From Nymphaea colorata (taxonomy: Eukaryota; Streptophyta; Magnoliopsida; Nymphaeales; Nymphaeaceae): a DNA stretch of 64,000 nucleotides. Position 1 is the first letter of the stretch, and each line of letters begins with the position of its first letter. The notes below the pieces were generated by a model. The model saw only the letters and a program-made list of their open reading frames with translations, had not been told where the DNA came from and made no database searches. The stretch covers positions 22,895,703 through 22,959,702 of the forward strand of contig NC_045146.1 of assembly GCF_008831285.2 (NCBI RefSeq), written 5' to 3'. The position numbers and the translations under genes were made by a program. This document shows, one piece after another, positions 1 through 12,100 of this stretch.

Positions 1-151
1 CACATATTCATGGCCCCAAAATTGAGCTTGTCAGTTACCAAATGGAACACATGCTTTTCTGGTTCCTGAAATTTAATTCATAGATGAGCCATGTGAGAAG
101 AACAAGAAAAACTAATGTAGGCAAAACAAACATATGATTTATGTTTCATAC

Positions 152-3100
152 CTTTGCATTCATTATTGTTGAGTTGACAACAACTGATGCAGCCAATACA
201 TTATCAGAGAACAGGGCATAATGGTATAAAGTTGGGTCCTCCAGTTTTTCCGTGTTAGGAAACTTCCTTTTCTCAGGAGGAAGCAAGTAATATGCTATTG
301 CCAAGCGCATGGATAAGCAATGAATTGCATTCGGAATTGTCTTAGCTGCCAGTTGGCTTAAAAATATGCTTTGCTTCTTTAAGCTTCTCACCTGCTCATC
401 TGCAGCTTGAAGCATAGCTCGTAGCTTCTGTGTTACCAGCCCACAATCATGAAGACGCATTCTGGACTTCGATAACGTGTCACCCATTAATTTCATCTTT
501 TCAATTGGACTGTGATATAGATAGTAGAGTGAGCAGTCAAAGCAATGTAATGGTGAAACACAACATGCCATCTACTTAATGTATGATCAATAGGTAAAGC
601 TCACCTGCGTGTGAGATCAGCATCAATACTAGTTTCTCCTAGAGATCGTTGGCTCTCTTTCAAACGAAGCATAAGCTCCTCATACAGATCAAGCCTATTC
701 TTCGATTTTGCTATGCCTGCATATACCTCAGCCATGATGATTTGGTCTCTTATAGCTCTTACAGTGGTATCAGAGTTTTCATTTACATTCTCCTTCCTCC
801 ATATGTTATATTTTCCAAGTACAGCAGAGTCCACAGCCTTTGAACGCTCAATTGCAGCATTTTCAAGCTTGACAGTAGCTTCACTGTTATATTGTACAAG
901 TTCAGCAGCCCTTTTTTCCTTCCTCTTCTGTCTCAACACCTGTGGGAGCATAGACTTCATAAGAATCAATTCCAATTTATACAAACTGAAGAAGATAATG
1001 AAACAAAAAACCAGATGTAAAGATATCTCAGAAACATGTCAAGGTAATAAAGCATCAGTTAATGAAAGCATACATGCAAGAAGGTTCTGAAAAGAAATCC
1101 CCCCCAAAAAAAAGTGCAACAATCAGGTTTGGGGAGATGAGAACCAATCCAAACAACTCAGTTGCAGCCTAGCTCCAGGCTAACATGATGAACCTCCCCA
1201 AGAGGAACACTTTCCTGTAGATATGGTCGCTCTGAAAGAATATCCTCTTACATATAATTGAACAAAAGATAATTATGACTGCAAACGTTCCTAAAAACTC
1301 TTTCTTTCTATATTTTGAAGCCTTCCCTTATAATATTCTCATTGGGACTCGATATGTGTCCTACATTATCTGAAGATATTATAAGCCCACAATATTTCTA
1401 GAAGCCAATTTGCAGAGGTATGCTCAGAAAAATCCTGAGAAAATAGCTCATTCCTCAAACCCTTTTGAATTGTCTCACAGTATATTGATGATGTCTTTCC
1501 TTTTTTCTTTCTCATAGCCATTTGTTTTTTACCACAAGAAGTCAGGCTGTCTTAAGAAACACAAACTTTCATACAAAATTAGACTTCAAATAAAGAACAT
1601 AAAACTTAGAAAACATTACCCTTCGGGCTATCTTTATCGGAGTATCAGTAGCTTCAGGATGATCTGCAGTAAATCAAAACAGTCAGAGAGATCATAGTTC
1701 TTCCAGAAGTTTCTGTTGAGAAACATCAAAAGAAAATGCTATGCCAACTATACCAGGTACAGCTTCTTTGATATCTTTCTGAGAAGCTTCTTTTATGTCT
1801 TTATTCTTCGGAGTTTCTTGTTCAGTTGCTTTGCGACCATCAATAAATGCATCCTGCTTGACAAACATTGTATTTTGGGTTATTGGTTCTATCCTAAGGA
1901 AACAGAAGGTAGTAAAGGTGTGACAATCCGCATCAAAGTACACAATTAAAAAAAATTACCTGTTTGCCTGCACTATCCGAATTTACATACACCCATGAAG
2001 AAGGCAACCCATTAGGCCTTGAAATATTAAGACTGAGAGGACCAGAGTCATCTAAGTTGGCTTTGATGATATCAACAACCTAAAAATGGATCCAACTAAT
2101 GAGCTTTTAGTATATGAAGCATATGAAAATGCACAAGCATCATTTCCTTGCCTCTTGAGAAAACAGGGAATTAATGTGCTGCATAGCCAGCTTTTTCCTC
2201 CAATCCAATGGCTGCACAAGCAGAAGACACATATTAAGCATACACTTTGACTTAAAGTATTTATCCCATGGCAACAAGACTGGTCAAACAGATATCCAGA
2301 TTTGCAACCTACCTGTCCGTTGGGATCAGTCAAAAAATCCATATGACCTGAGAAATGGACGACCAGATATCACTGGATTGGTTAGTAGAGAAAAAATTTT
2401 AATTTTGAAACATAGCAGTAGACAACACATAGGTTTTGTCCTCTAAGTGACAACAGCAAAAGTACAGCAATCAGATGCTATAAGATGAAACACAATCATT
2501 TCCTTGAACTTCTAATAGAGATATTAATATGAGTTAGCTAATGACAACATACAAAGACACACCATCCTTTCTGAAACCCAGACAAATCAAAAGTTTATTA
2601 CTAAAGTTATGCAACAGATTATGCACAAAGAGCTTAAAATAAATGGAATCCTAGTTCTGTGTAGTTTTCATTTGCATCACGGGTTAGGCATAGGAATATT
2701 GCTTTGAAGTCATGGTTCCCAAATCCCAAACCACACTAAAACTGAGGACACAAAAAATTGAAGTTTTTGGCTACTTTCTGCTGGAGAACTGTTTTGAACC
2801 TGTCCAAGATATAGCCAGAAACAGGATTCTGGTAAACATCTCCAAGAATCTATTGAATCCTTCTTCATTTACAAGAATCAGGTTGCAACTTTGTACAAAA
2901 TAAAAGCAAGAACAAAGGTATATCAGTAGTTATAGCCCTATCATCACCCAAAAGAAAAGAAAGTAGGATCTGGTGTAGCTTAGTCAGATGAAGACTTGGA
3001 CACTTTGTAACATGGACACTTCCGAAAAGCCAAGGACGTCGACATGGCCGGACAAGGGCATGGGTACAGGCGTGGGTCTGGACACAGCCTGGACATGGAT

Positions 3101-5626
3101 TTGACCGTACCAGGTGGGGTCAACTGCACCCAAGGCCGTATTTGACCATGTTTTATTTAGTCAAAGTTGACCAAGCCCACTTCCGTCCAACATTTGGTAT
3201 CTTTTTCAATTCTGATAATGTTGCATTGTTCTTCTTGTTTGCTAATTCTTTTTTGATGATGTAAAACAGTTCATTTCTGCAGATTTTGTAGTTTATATTT
3301 TTCTATGTGCTTTCTTTGTACTTTCTTTATCTGACCGTTTTCTGTTTATGTACCTGATAAAAGCCTAAAATAGACAGAGTATGCATGTAATGCCAGTAAT
3401 AATTTGTAATGATTCTGGAAGTGTCTGCGTATCACCATGTATATGTATAATCTGTGTGTTCTTGCCACGGTGCTACCTTCACGTTCTTGCTTTTTTAATA
3501 CTGAAAATTTTTCAAAGATAAGCTAATAAATGTAAGCCTATAACAAGGTTCAGCATATGTGACTGCAGTAGTGCAGTTCTACTTTCTTATATTTTCATAT
3601 ATATATAAACCACACATAAGCTACAAGTGTATAAATATGTGTATGCATGTTTTGTATGGTTGTATCACCGTACCCAAGTATTTTGAAATTGCACTGTACC
3701 CATATCTGTATTGGTGCCTATGCCGGCACCTGCACCTATACCCATGTGACATAGTTACACAACAGGTAAGATATCAATCATTTAAATGGTAGCACTATAA
3801 GTATAAGCCTCACATGATTCAACATGTTCTCCAAAACAACTTGATTCCAGGCCTAAGATTGCTATAGTATAGAAATTTGACAGATCATGATTGATTAACT
3901 CTTCAAAGTCTAATTGCTCAAGGATCCAAAATGAAGCCCTTCTCAGTTCCTGTTCTCCCACGGGGGAAGTAAGATTTCAAAGTAAAGAAAACAGGAAACA
4001 GGCTAGGCACGTACCTAATTAAAGATTGAGGTTATCAATCAATGCCAACAATAAAGAATTGATCCAATTTTTTAGGTACAATCAGATTTCATGCATGGAC
4101 AAGTGCATTAACAGAAAGAAGGGGTAGTGGATCCAAGGGAATAAGTACATCAATGATTATGTGCAAACCAGAGAGACCATCATGTCACCTGAACCCGCCA
4201 ATCAAAAGAAGTAGTGGACACAAGTTAAATGGTTTTTTGCAGCCCAGGTAAGAAGTAATTACCATGAGCCCGAATAAAGATTGCCTTTTAAGGCTACCTA
4301 TCGAAGCACAATATTGTGAGAAACAGTGAACCTGAAGCATGAGTGTGTCAGTGTCCCATTACAACCAATGATTCTGTCAGGTTGCTTGAGTCAACCACAA
4401 GCTGAATGTGAGAAAGAAACACAAGATCCTCAGTTTAAAATGGATTGCTAAAGCAAAGAATTGTCGGGAAACTCATGATATGGCTGACCATCAGATTTAA
4501 CCTCATATTTCCAAACTCATGCTTCATCATGAGACTAGGATTAGGTAGAGGACTTATGGATTACTTTAGGTCAGAAATTATTACTCTACTCGGAATTGAC
4601 CAAAAAATCTAGACGCCAATTAAGTCTCTTCATGAAAACTTATCTTCCGGTATTGCTGAAATATTCTTTCACTTGACAAAACCTTCTAATGAGAAGGATG
4701 ACTCGTAACATGCACACTAACTGCAGGACTTCCAACACCAGCGTAGGTGACAGGATGAAAGGACTAGGATCCAAGTAGATCTGCTGTAACATTGATTTAT
4801 GAATGAAACAAGTCAACTTAATCCTGAGAAACAAGCACAAGGCTTCACATTTGACACAACGAAGAAAGACCAACAAGGATTAGCTTCCATCTTGTAACAC
4901 CGTGCATGTTCTCTCCTATTCAAAGAGGAAACATGGTAAAAAAAGAAGTGGCAATGAATATTTACTGCACAAGTATTGGCCTCAAATATTCACATGATAC
5001 CAATCCATAATATTCTAGAAACGAAGCCAAAACAGACGCATACAGAAAGACCCAACGATAATCAAAGTGAGAAGATGCGTGCAAAGATGAAAGAAAGCAT
5101 AGTCAGCGAGTGCAAACAACAAATTCCTTCAGACACATTAATGCTCATCAATCACCTTTCTCCAAACTTTGGGTCTCTCAGGCCAACTAAGAAAAGAAAC
5201 AGAAAGAATGAGAACCCCATATCTCCTCAGATCTCCACATAGAAGCAATCAAATTCTGACTAATTAAAGCTGAACTCTTTATTATCCAATCATCAAGCAA
5301 ATTAGGTCATGCTGCAGGATCAAGGAAAAAAACGTGCCAGATTTCGACACAATCTAAACGGGAGAAAATATAAACCACCGCAAAGCAAATCGACTGAAGG
5401 AAGCCAAACCAATATGACAATGCACGGGCAGAAGAAGTCGAAATCCAGAAACAGGAGAGGAAATTTTCAGGAACCTACCGTACGACGCGGAGCCTTTTCC
5501 TCTGATGACCAAGAAGCAAAGAGGCGCTATGACGGAGACGACGAGAAAAGCCGCGAGCGAAACCCGAAAAGTCGCGGCCCTGCTCCTCTGGCCGCCGACG
5601 CCAGACGGCCCCCGTCTCAACGCCAT
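152..5626 (-). CDS. GAUT1: Galacturonosyltransferase 1-like (GAUT1), N-terminal half; 3' part beyond the left edge
   Basis: GAUT1 is the Golgi alpha-1,4-galacturonosyltransferase that builds pectic homogalacturonan from UDP-galacturonic acid, in a complex with GAUT7. Seven exons are readable on the minus strand: 5479-5626, 2313-2347, 1960-2079, 1754-1853, 1620-1663, 605-939 and 152-509. Phases agree at every junction and give 380 codons of an enzyme usually about 670 residues long. The start MALRRGPSGV is followed by one membrane anchor (about residues 22-41), as in a type II Golgi protein. The exon at 605-939 carries KLENAAIERSKAVDSAVLGKY and the one at 152-509 carries LRAMLQAADEQVRSLKKQS and LYHYALFSDNVLAASVVVNS, all GAUT1 hallmarks rather than GAUT4. 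The GT8 catalytic core with its DxD motif is not in the window. The second exon is only 35 bp, and joining it directly to exon 1 makes the stem shorter than in Arabidopsis GAUT1; a missed small exon in the 3.1-kb first intron is possible. Confidence 0.9.
2972..3761. repeat. Possible DNA-transposon remnant in GAUT1 intron 1
   Basis: The 3.1-kb first intron contains a stretch unlike the rest. It opens with GGTGTAGCTTAGTCAGATG and closes with CCCATGTGACATAGTTACACA, which are loosely inverted relative to each other. A matching end, CCCATGTGGCTTAGTCACACA (18 of 21 bases), lies at 33886-33906 inside the BSK1 gene. The left part has repeated GGACAC and GACATGG words. No transposase reading frame is visible. 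The family and exact borders are unknown. Confidence 0.3.
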
Positions 5627-8600
5627 CGATCAAGGACGTATCCTTACCAGAGAGAAAAAAGTGGCACAAATTTCCTTCCTAAAAACAAAATGAATCTCCC
5701 AAAAAACAAGCAAGACAAAAAAAATCCCGAATAATCCTTCCTATAGATCACATCTCAGATCCACAACCACAACGCTCGCACATTGCCTCAGAATCACAAT
5801 AAATCTCCTCCAACCAACCAAAAGGAAAGCGATAATGGAGAAGAATTAGGGCACAGGTGACAGATCCGCCGGCAACAGTCCTCGCTTCCCATTTCCACCT
5901 CCTCCTTCTTCCTGCTCCCGCCTTCTCCCCATTCTCTGCAATTATATACACGGATATCGTCACACTATCTCTCTCCCTCTGTAATTTGGTAATGTTTTTT
6001 ACTCTTGGGAGAAAATTAAAGGAGACGGACAGCCGTTGTCCTTGCCTTTTATAGGGAACATCGAGAACATGAAAGAAATTCCCATCTACAGAAGTTTTTA
6101 TTTTCGGATCAAAAATTGCAAAGAGGTAGCACCTTGTCGACAAATAGATTTCATTTATATATCATGATGGCGATTAAAAGGACAATGACAAACTATTATT
6201 TATCTATGAATTATGAATTACGAGAGAGAGGGAGAAAGAGTCCGTGCTTGCGTGTGTTCTTGATGGAGCAAAGCTGTAAATTTCTTAAATTACATAGAAA
6301 ACATAATTAGATGCCTCACTAAATTGAAAAGAACAAAAGAGACTTTTGAACTGTATAAAACTTAATTTGTAAACTACATTTTCATAAAAAAATTTGTGGG
6401 CGTTTGACGGTCTTGAATTTGAAAACTAAAAGAGAAGTTTGTATTTGATCTCAAACTCTCTTCCTTCCTTTTTGATCTTAAATCCGATCTAAAACTGAAT
6501 TTATTCTTTAAAAAACAAAAATCGCTACACTCTAGTCAACAAGTGGCCCATTTTTTATTTATGAAGTAGGCCCCGCTTAATGGTGTTTGAGGGCTGTCGG
6601 TGAGTCGATTCAAACCCTGCTTCGTGCCCATTTGTGCGTCTTAAGCAAAACCACTAGGATGGTGTGTTTGATAGGTCTAGATCTCAGATCTAAAATCCTT
6701 TTTATATTAACCTACGTAATAAATAAATAGTAGATTTCACCGCTATATATAAAAAAATGAAGATTCCAAGTCCTCGGTATAAACGGATGGATGGGGTCTT
6801 GACTTCAAATTTTTGAATTTGATATCCAATGATCTTATATCAATGGTAAACTTGAGTGCCCCTACAGTATCTACCCAAACACAAGGGCGGAGCTAAGGTA
6901 GGGCTCGCTCGGGCCGTGGCCCCGCTTTAAATTTTTGTTTTTAAATGTATATGTAAATTTTAGAAAATTCGCTTGTTATATATAAAAATTTTAAAAAATA
7001 ATTTTTTGGCCCTAGTCAAAATTTATAAACTTTAATTTGAGTCTCTTTGTGAAAAATTTCTGGTTCTGCCCCTACATTCACAAAGTGTATGAATGTGCAT
7101 ATTGTGCGACTTTGTGCATGTGTTTGAAGCATTCGTCCGATGACTAGATGTTTGAACACATATGAAGAAGGATGGAACATCCAAGCAATTTCTTCTTCAA
7201 TTTCTCAACTACAAGCGAATATCTTTTTTCAAGTTGAAAGACGTCGTCGTTTCAATACCCGGGATGTGCATATTCTTGCATCATTTTAAAACATTTCAAA
7301 CTATGAAATTTAAGATTGCGAGGGATTTGGCATGACACGACCATTTGATTTTAAGAATACACTAACGCACATGTCGGCAATCACATTTTCTGAAACCAAA
7401 TCCGATAAAACGATGCAACTTAACAAGAAAGAAAACATATTAATAAAAATTTGTGGCCCCTATTAGGTAGAGATATGTACCTCTAGTCAACAGATCAGCG
7501 CTCGTAAGAAATTAAGCAAAAGATATATCTATATATATAAAAAAAAAGACAGGTTTTTCAAAAGAAAACCCCAGAGGATTCAGGTCCAGATCTTCCGTTC
7601 AAATCCAGATCTAAAATGGAACTTAGCAAATCATGTCTAGCACACCTTTGTAGACTAATTGGATCTTACGGCCCGATCCAAGTAATTCCCTCACGCCTCT
7701 TAATCACTTAACCCATTATTGCTCTGGATTAGGTCGCACCTAACCCGTTGATATATAGCTGCCAATTATTGTTTTCTGACGCAGGATGATGTAGGTAATG
7801 CGTTCATAGGAGGTGTTTGATTGCAGGTGAAAATTATAATTTTTGTGAAGCTTTGTTTGAGTACCGCCGGAATAATTCGTCTCCGTAAATGTTCCCCTCG
7901 TATTAAGGTCTCCACGTTCACGTTGGGAAAAAATAAAATTAAAAAAAATCAGTTTTTTACTAATTTTCTCATAATAAAAACTAAAATTTTACCTTGGTGG
8001 GGCTCAGAAGTCACTCCTGTAAGAACGGAGGCCCCCTTATTGTGTACCAGTACAAGGGCTGTCGATAAAGCCCAGGGCAGAATCTGTGTCCGACATACTG
8101 ACCAGATCCAGGTCTGGCTGGACCAACCCGACTAGTACGGAAAAGTAAAAGATTCAGGTCCAAGTCCAATGAAGATTAGTTGTTCCGAGAAACACCATGC
8201 CCAGTAAATGCTAGAACTGGAGATCTTACTTTAAACTCATGTCCTTACCATACTCGGTACCAAAATTAAGGTCTATTTTTACCAGAGTCTAAGCAGACTT
8301 CAGTAAGCACAAGAGCATTACATCTTACCGAGCCAAAGCCCCCACCCTTCCGTTCACATTTCCAAAGTACCAAACCCGCTTTCTTTACCTTACGTGCATT
8401 AAAGAAATTGATTTTTACTAGATTGTGCCGGACAGGGCACCGGTATCTGACTTTTGACTTCCAACTTTAAGTCCTTGAGCGGATCGAAGCAGACAAGGTG
8501 AATAAATAGAAGAGGAGGATTGAATTTTTGATCTCCCCACACGAAACACCCGGTAAGTAAACAGAAGAGGAAACAGTACATGGCTTGGTTGGAAGCAAAT

Positions 8601-9141
8601 CAAGGAAATATCTAAGCAATTCAACCTATTAAGTGAACAACAGCTCAGATTAATATGGAAGCTTTAGAATCAGTCAAGATGAGATAATGCAAACTAAAAA
8701 GTTCCATAATAACCGCTCGGACATTTTCCAAAAGAATATTAGTGTTAACCCATGTACAGTCGCAATTATCATGACTCCTCTTTATGCCAGTTCAACAGAT
8801 ATAGTAGCCCTCCAAGATCTACATTTATTTTGATGTGCTTTTATTCTCCATATCTATTAAAACATCTTGTCATCAGATGAATAACCTTGGTTAAAGGGTG
8901 CTTCAAATACATAATGAGAGAACTGCAAAAATCATACATCATACACATTTATACAGATTTTGAAGACAGTAATCTGACAAACCACCATCTTAACCTATAT
9001 TCAATTGAACAGCAATGAAAAGCTAGTTATCAAATTCTCGGATTGCACATAAATAAAAATATATTGTACAGAACAGTCGACGTTAGCATGCAAGCAAACT
9101 GCACGCCAAGCACCATTCGTAGATTCTTAATGACGACAAAA
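5627..9141. other. Intergenic spacer between GAUT1 and the YTH gene
   Basis: The right-hand flank of GAUT1 (5627-6060) should hold its leader and promoter; it is purine/pyrimidine skewed but I could not place a transcription start. From about 6.4 kb it is AT-rich, with fragments resembling MITE ends (for example GGTGTGTTTGATAGGTCTAG near 6660, partly inverted near 7640) and one GGCGGAGC-type MITE listed separately. The reading frames at 5309-5734 (+) and 7821-8135 (+) show no family features. No RNA gene was recognised. Confidence 0.5.
6882..7074. mobile_element. hAT-like MITE, GGCGGAGC family, copy 1
   Basis: It starts CAAGGGCGGAGCTAAGG and ends TTTCTGGTTCTGCCCCTA, an imperfect terminal inverted repeat. 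The AT-rich interior (TATATGTAAATTTTAGAAAA, then CTTTAATTTGAG before the end) closely parallels the copy at 43362-43533. No convincing target-site duplication remains, so the borders are approximate. It is far too short to encode a transposase. Confidence 0.55.
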
Positions 9142-12100
9142 CTATTGGTGTGGGATGCTGATTGTGCTCATTAACCGCCTCCTTTGAGAACTATACCAGT
9201 TGGCCAGATACTTGGAGTATCTGCACGCACAACATACGCATGATCAGTTAAGATGAACAAAAGATACTACCATCCATGCAAAGTAACGGGCACTTACTGA
9301 TCTTCATCCTCCTTTTTAGTTGGTTTCACCTGAGAAGAATGCGACGGTGCCATAGTCTGTGAATAGGTCAGACAACGAGTCAGAAGGTCGGCCAACCTAG
9401 TGACTAACCGACTACGGCAAGACGACTGACCTGATTGCTGAATGGCACTCTGTTTCTCGCGTGAGCTTGTAGGTATTCCTCGTATGTCTGGGGATCAGAA
9501 AAAGAAACTTTAATAATAAAGCAAGCAGTCCAAATCAACCTGGTCATCTTTGATTTCCATAAAATATTGATAGTGTTTAAACATTTGCATAACCACAACA
9601 AGAGGTGGTTTTGTAAACACATTGGTCAATGGTAAGCACAACAATGAAATGTGAAGTGGTGAAGGTAAACTGTTTCACAGGCTCTATTGCCCAAGTCTAG
9701 ATTAACATTTCATGGAATGACACTCAAATCTATCTTCATAACTCTAACTAGTGGCTACAGAAAAGAAAAGAAAAAAAAATTAAGAAAAGATGACAATGGA
9801 CTACCATATCAAGTATATCTTCCTCAGATACAGAATCATCAAAAGGTGCTCGTTCATTGGTAGGATAATCCTTCTTGTCTAACCAAGAAGAGCAATTCCC
9901 ATCTCGTCCATTTGCAGGTTTTGCATGATGCCACTTACAAGATCCCTTTTTTACCTCCAGTGGGGAAGGAACAGGTTCTGAGTGCAAACCATCAGCAGAT
10001 CTTGCATATGGTACTTGTAAATTTCGTGCCGCAGACAACATCAAGTCTTGAGGGTAAGAAGGATATGGTACTGATGTCCTGCCCCATGCAATTTGTGAGG
10101 AATGAGCAGACATTGAATATTCGTCCTCTGTTGAAGGAACTGGAGATTCTCGACAAGGCCTTTTGACATAGTACTCATCCCTGAAAGCATTACCCCTAAC
10201 AGCAAATGCATTCCACATCAGTAAACTTTCATCTGAAATTAAAAGCAATTTTTTTTTTCAAGGACATCTAGTACCTCTTCAATTTCCCATCCAGGCCACT
10301 TTGGCCATCAATAAGTTCACAAAGAGCTTCACCAATTTCCTGTGTTAGCTCCTGAAAATTGATAATATGTTGAACATATAGTGACAATTCTCCTAAAAGC
10401 TTTCACATTAAAAAACACTAAAAATTTGGATCTAACCTGGCAATCCCTGCTAATCTTCACAGGCTTGTAATCATTCAACGGATTTTTAAGGTGAAGAGTT
10501 TTTTGAAAGGGTAGATCGTGCAGTCGAAGCCATTTAACCCTGAAAGTCCGTCCCCATGGATTACTTCCAGCACTAGATTCACTCCAAACATTATCACGCC
10601 TCCAACCGACAGGAGACATCATCTGTGCATAGCCTTGGAAGTACCCACTCATATTGACACTGAAGATAAGAATTACTCTGTCTGAGTTCTGCATAGGCAC
10701 ACCACTGTATCAAGAAGAAGCAAAGGAGCCAAGCAAATACGAAGAAAATGAATTTGCTGTGCTTTACATGAAAAGCTTCCTCCAGAATTGGTTCGTTCAT
10801 TACTTGTGTAGCCCAAATACCTCTTTCAACGGAGAGCTCAATATTACGGTGACTTAGACTTTTTATAATAAAATATCTTGTCACATTCAGATTTTTGTCT
10901 TGCATATCATTTAAGTCAGTTCTTCCAACAAAAGAATGATTTTCTTGCTCATCAGCCATTATAAAGTTGCAAGGTTCATTGCCTTTATAACTTGAGATAC
11001 CTGAAAACCAACAGATTTGATAGGTTGAATTAGGTTAAAAACAATGATCTCAAGAAACATTGCACAAAAAGAGATTTACTATGAGTAACCGCAGGGTTAG
11101 ATGGATACAGTTCTCCATAATGAAGATGCACACAAGCACATATATGAGAAGGTTACCAACAGGCATATTGATCAGACGCATTCACATCTTCTGCAGCACA
11201 AAGTCTAAGCATGAATTAGGAGTTCCGGTTCAAGGGACAATTTTAGACCCCATGATTTTGAAGCTAGTCATTTGCCATCAACATTTACACAGAAAACAAG
11301 GTGTATGAACATGTTCGTCACACATAATATTTGTCATTTTAACCACATTTTTTAAAGGAAAACATGCTTCAAGTATGCATTTTAACAGGACATTATATTG
11401 AACATATATATAGAGAATGCTTTATGGATCATATTGTGCTCATCCAAACCTGATCTTAGCCCCAGGCCAAATGGATTCCAACCTGCACCATAGTCTGTTT
11501 CATTTGTGGCATGCAAGAGGACTGCAAACTGGGAACTAGTAACTGTGCTCAGGTTTGGCAGTTTGGCACGCAATATGGCCATAGCGCTCTTTCAAATTTT
11601 TACATATGAGACTATTTCAGCCCCATTCGCACAAATGAGATGCGACAAATGGTTGTGTTTTCGTCCTCTCAAGACCATAGAGAGCCATAATGAGGGTGAC
11701 TGAAAACATGCATGACTGCAAGTCTGCAACTCACAGCTCAAGGAAGTAAATGAGCTCATAGATTAAGAAAGACCAAGGTTTAACAGCACCTTTTTTAGAT
11801 GTTTTCCTAATATTATGGGATGTCAACTACATGATCTTTGGGTTCCTTGAACTTAACTTCTATGCTCTAAGTGGTTCTGTGTCAGCTTGCCTGTAGTGCT
11901 CTACAGCTTCAGCTTGAGCCAGGGGTGCAAAAGTATGACTATGCAATTATAGATACACGTTGCTTGCAATCATTTTCTGACAAAATGGTGGAATAAACAA
12001 GTGTGTGCGTATATGTAGCTAACCATTCTATCTGGAATTTAAATCTATCAGTGGCTTTTCACCAAATGTGCAATGTGCATGTGATAGACATGCTTGAGGA

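Noticed and set aside
611-1090. 159-codon open frame on the + strand
   Set aside because: It is antisense to the GAUT1 exon at 605-939, whose splice sites and motifs clearly favour the minus strand.
5309-5734. 141-codon charged open frame on the + strand
   Set aside because: It is antisense to GAUT1 exon 1, and its lysine/arginine-rich composition mirrors the hydrophobic anchor on the other strand.
6660-7645. A single transposon from GGTGTGTTTGATAGG to the inverted-looking CTAGCACACC
   Set aside because: The two ends agree only over a few scattered bases and no target duplication was found, so a common element is not supported.
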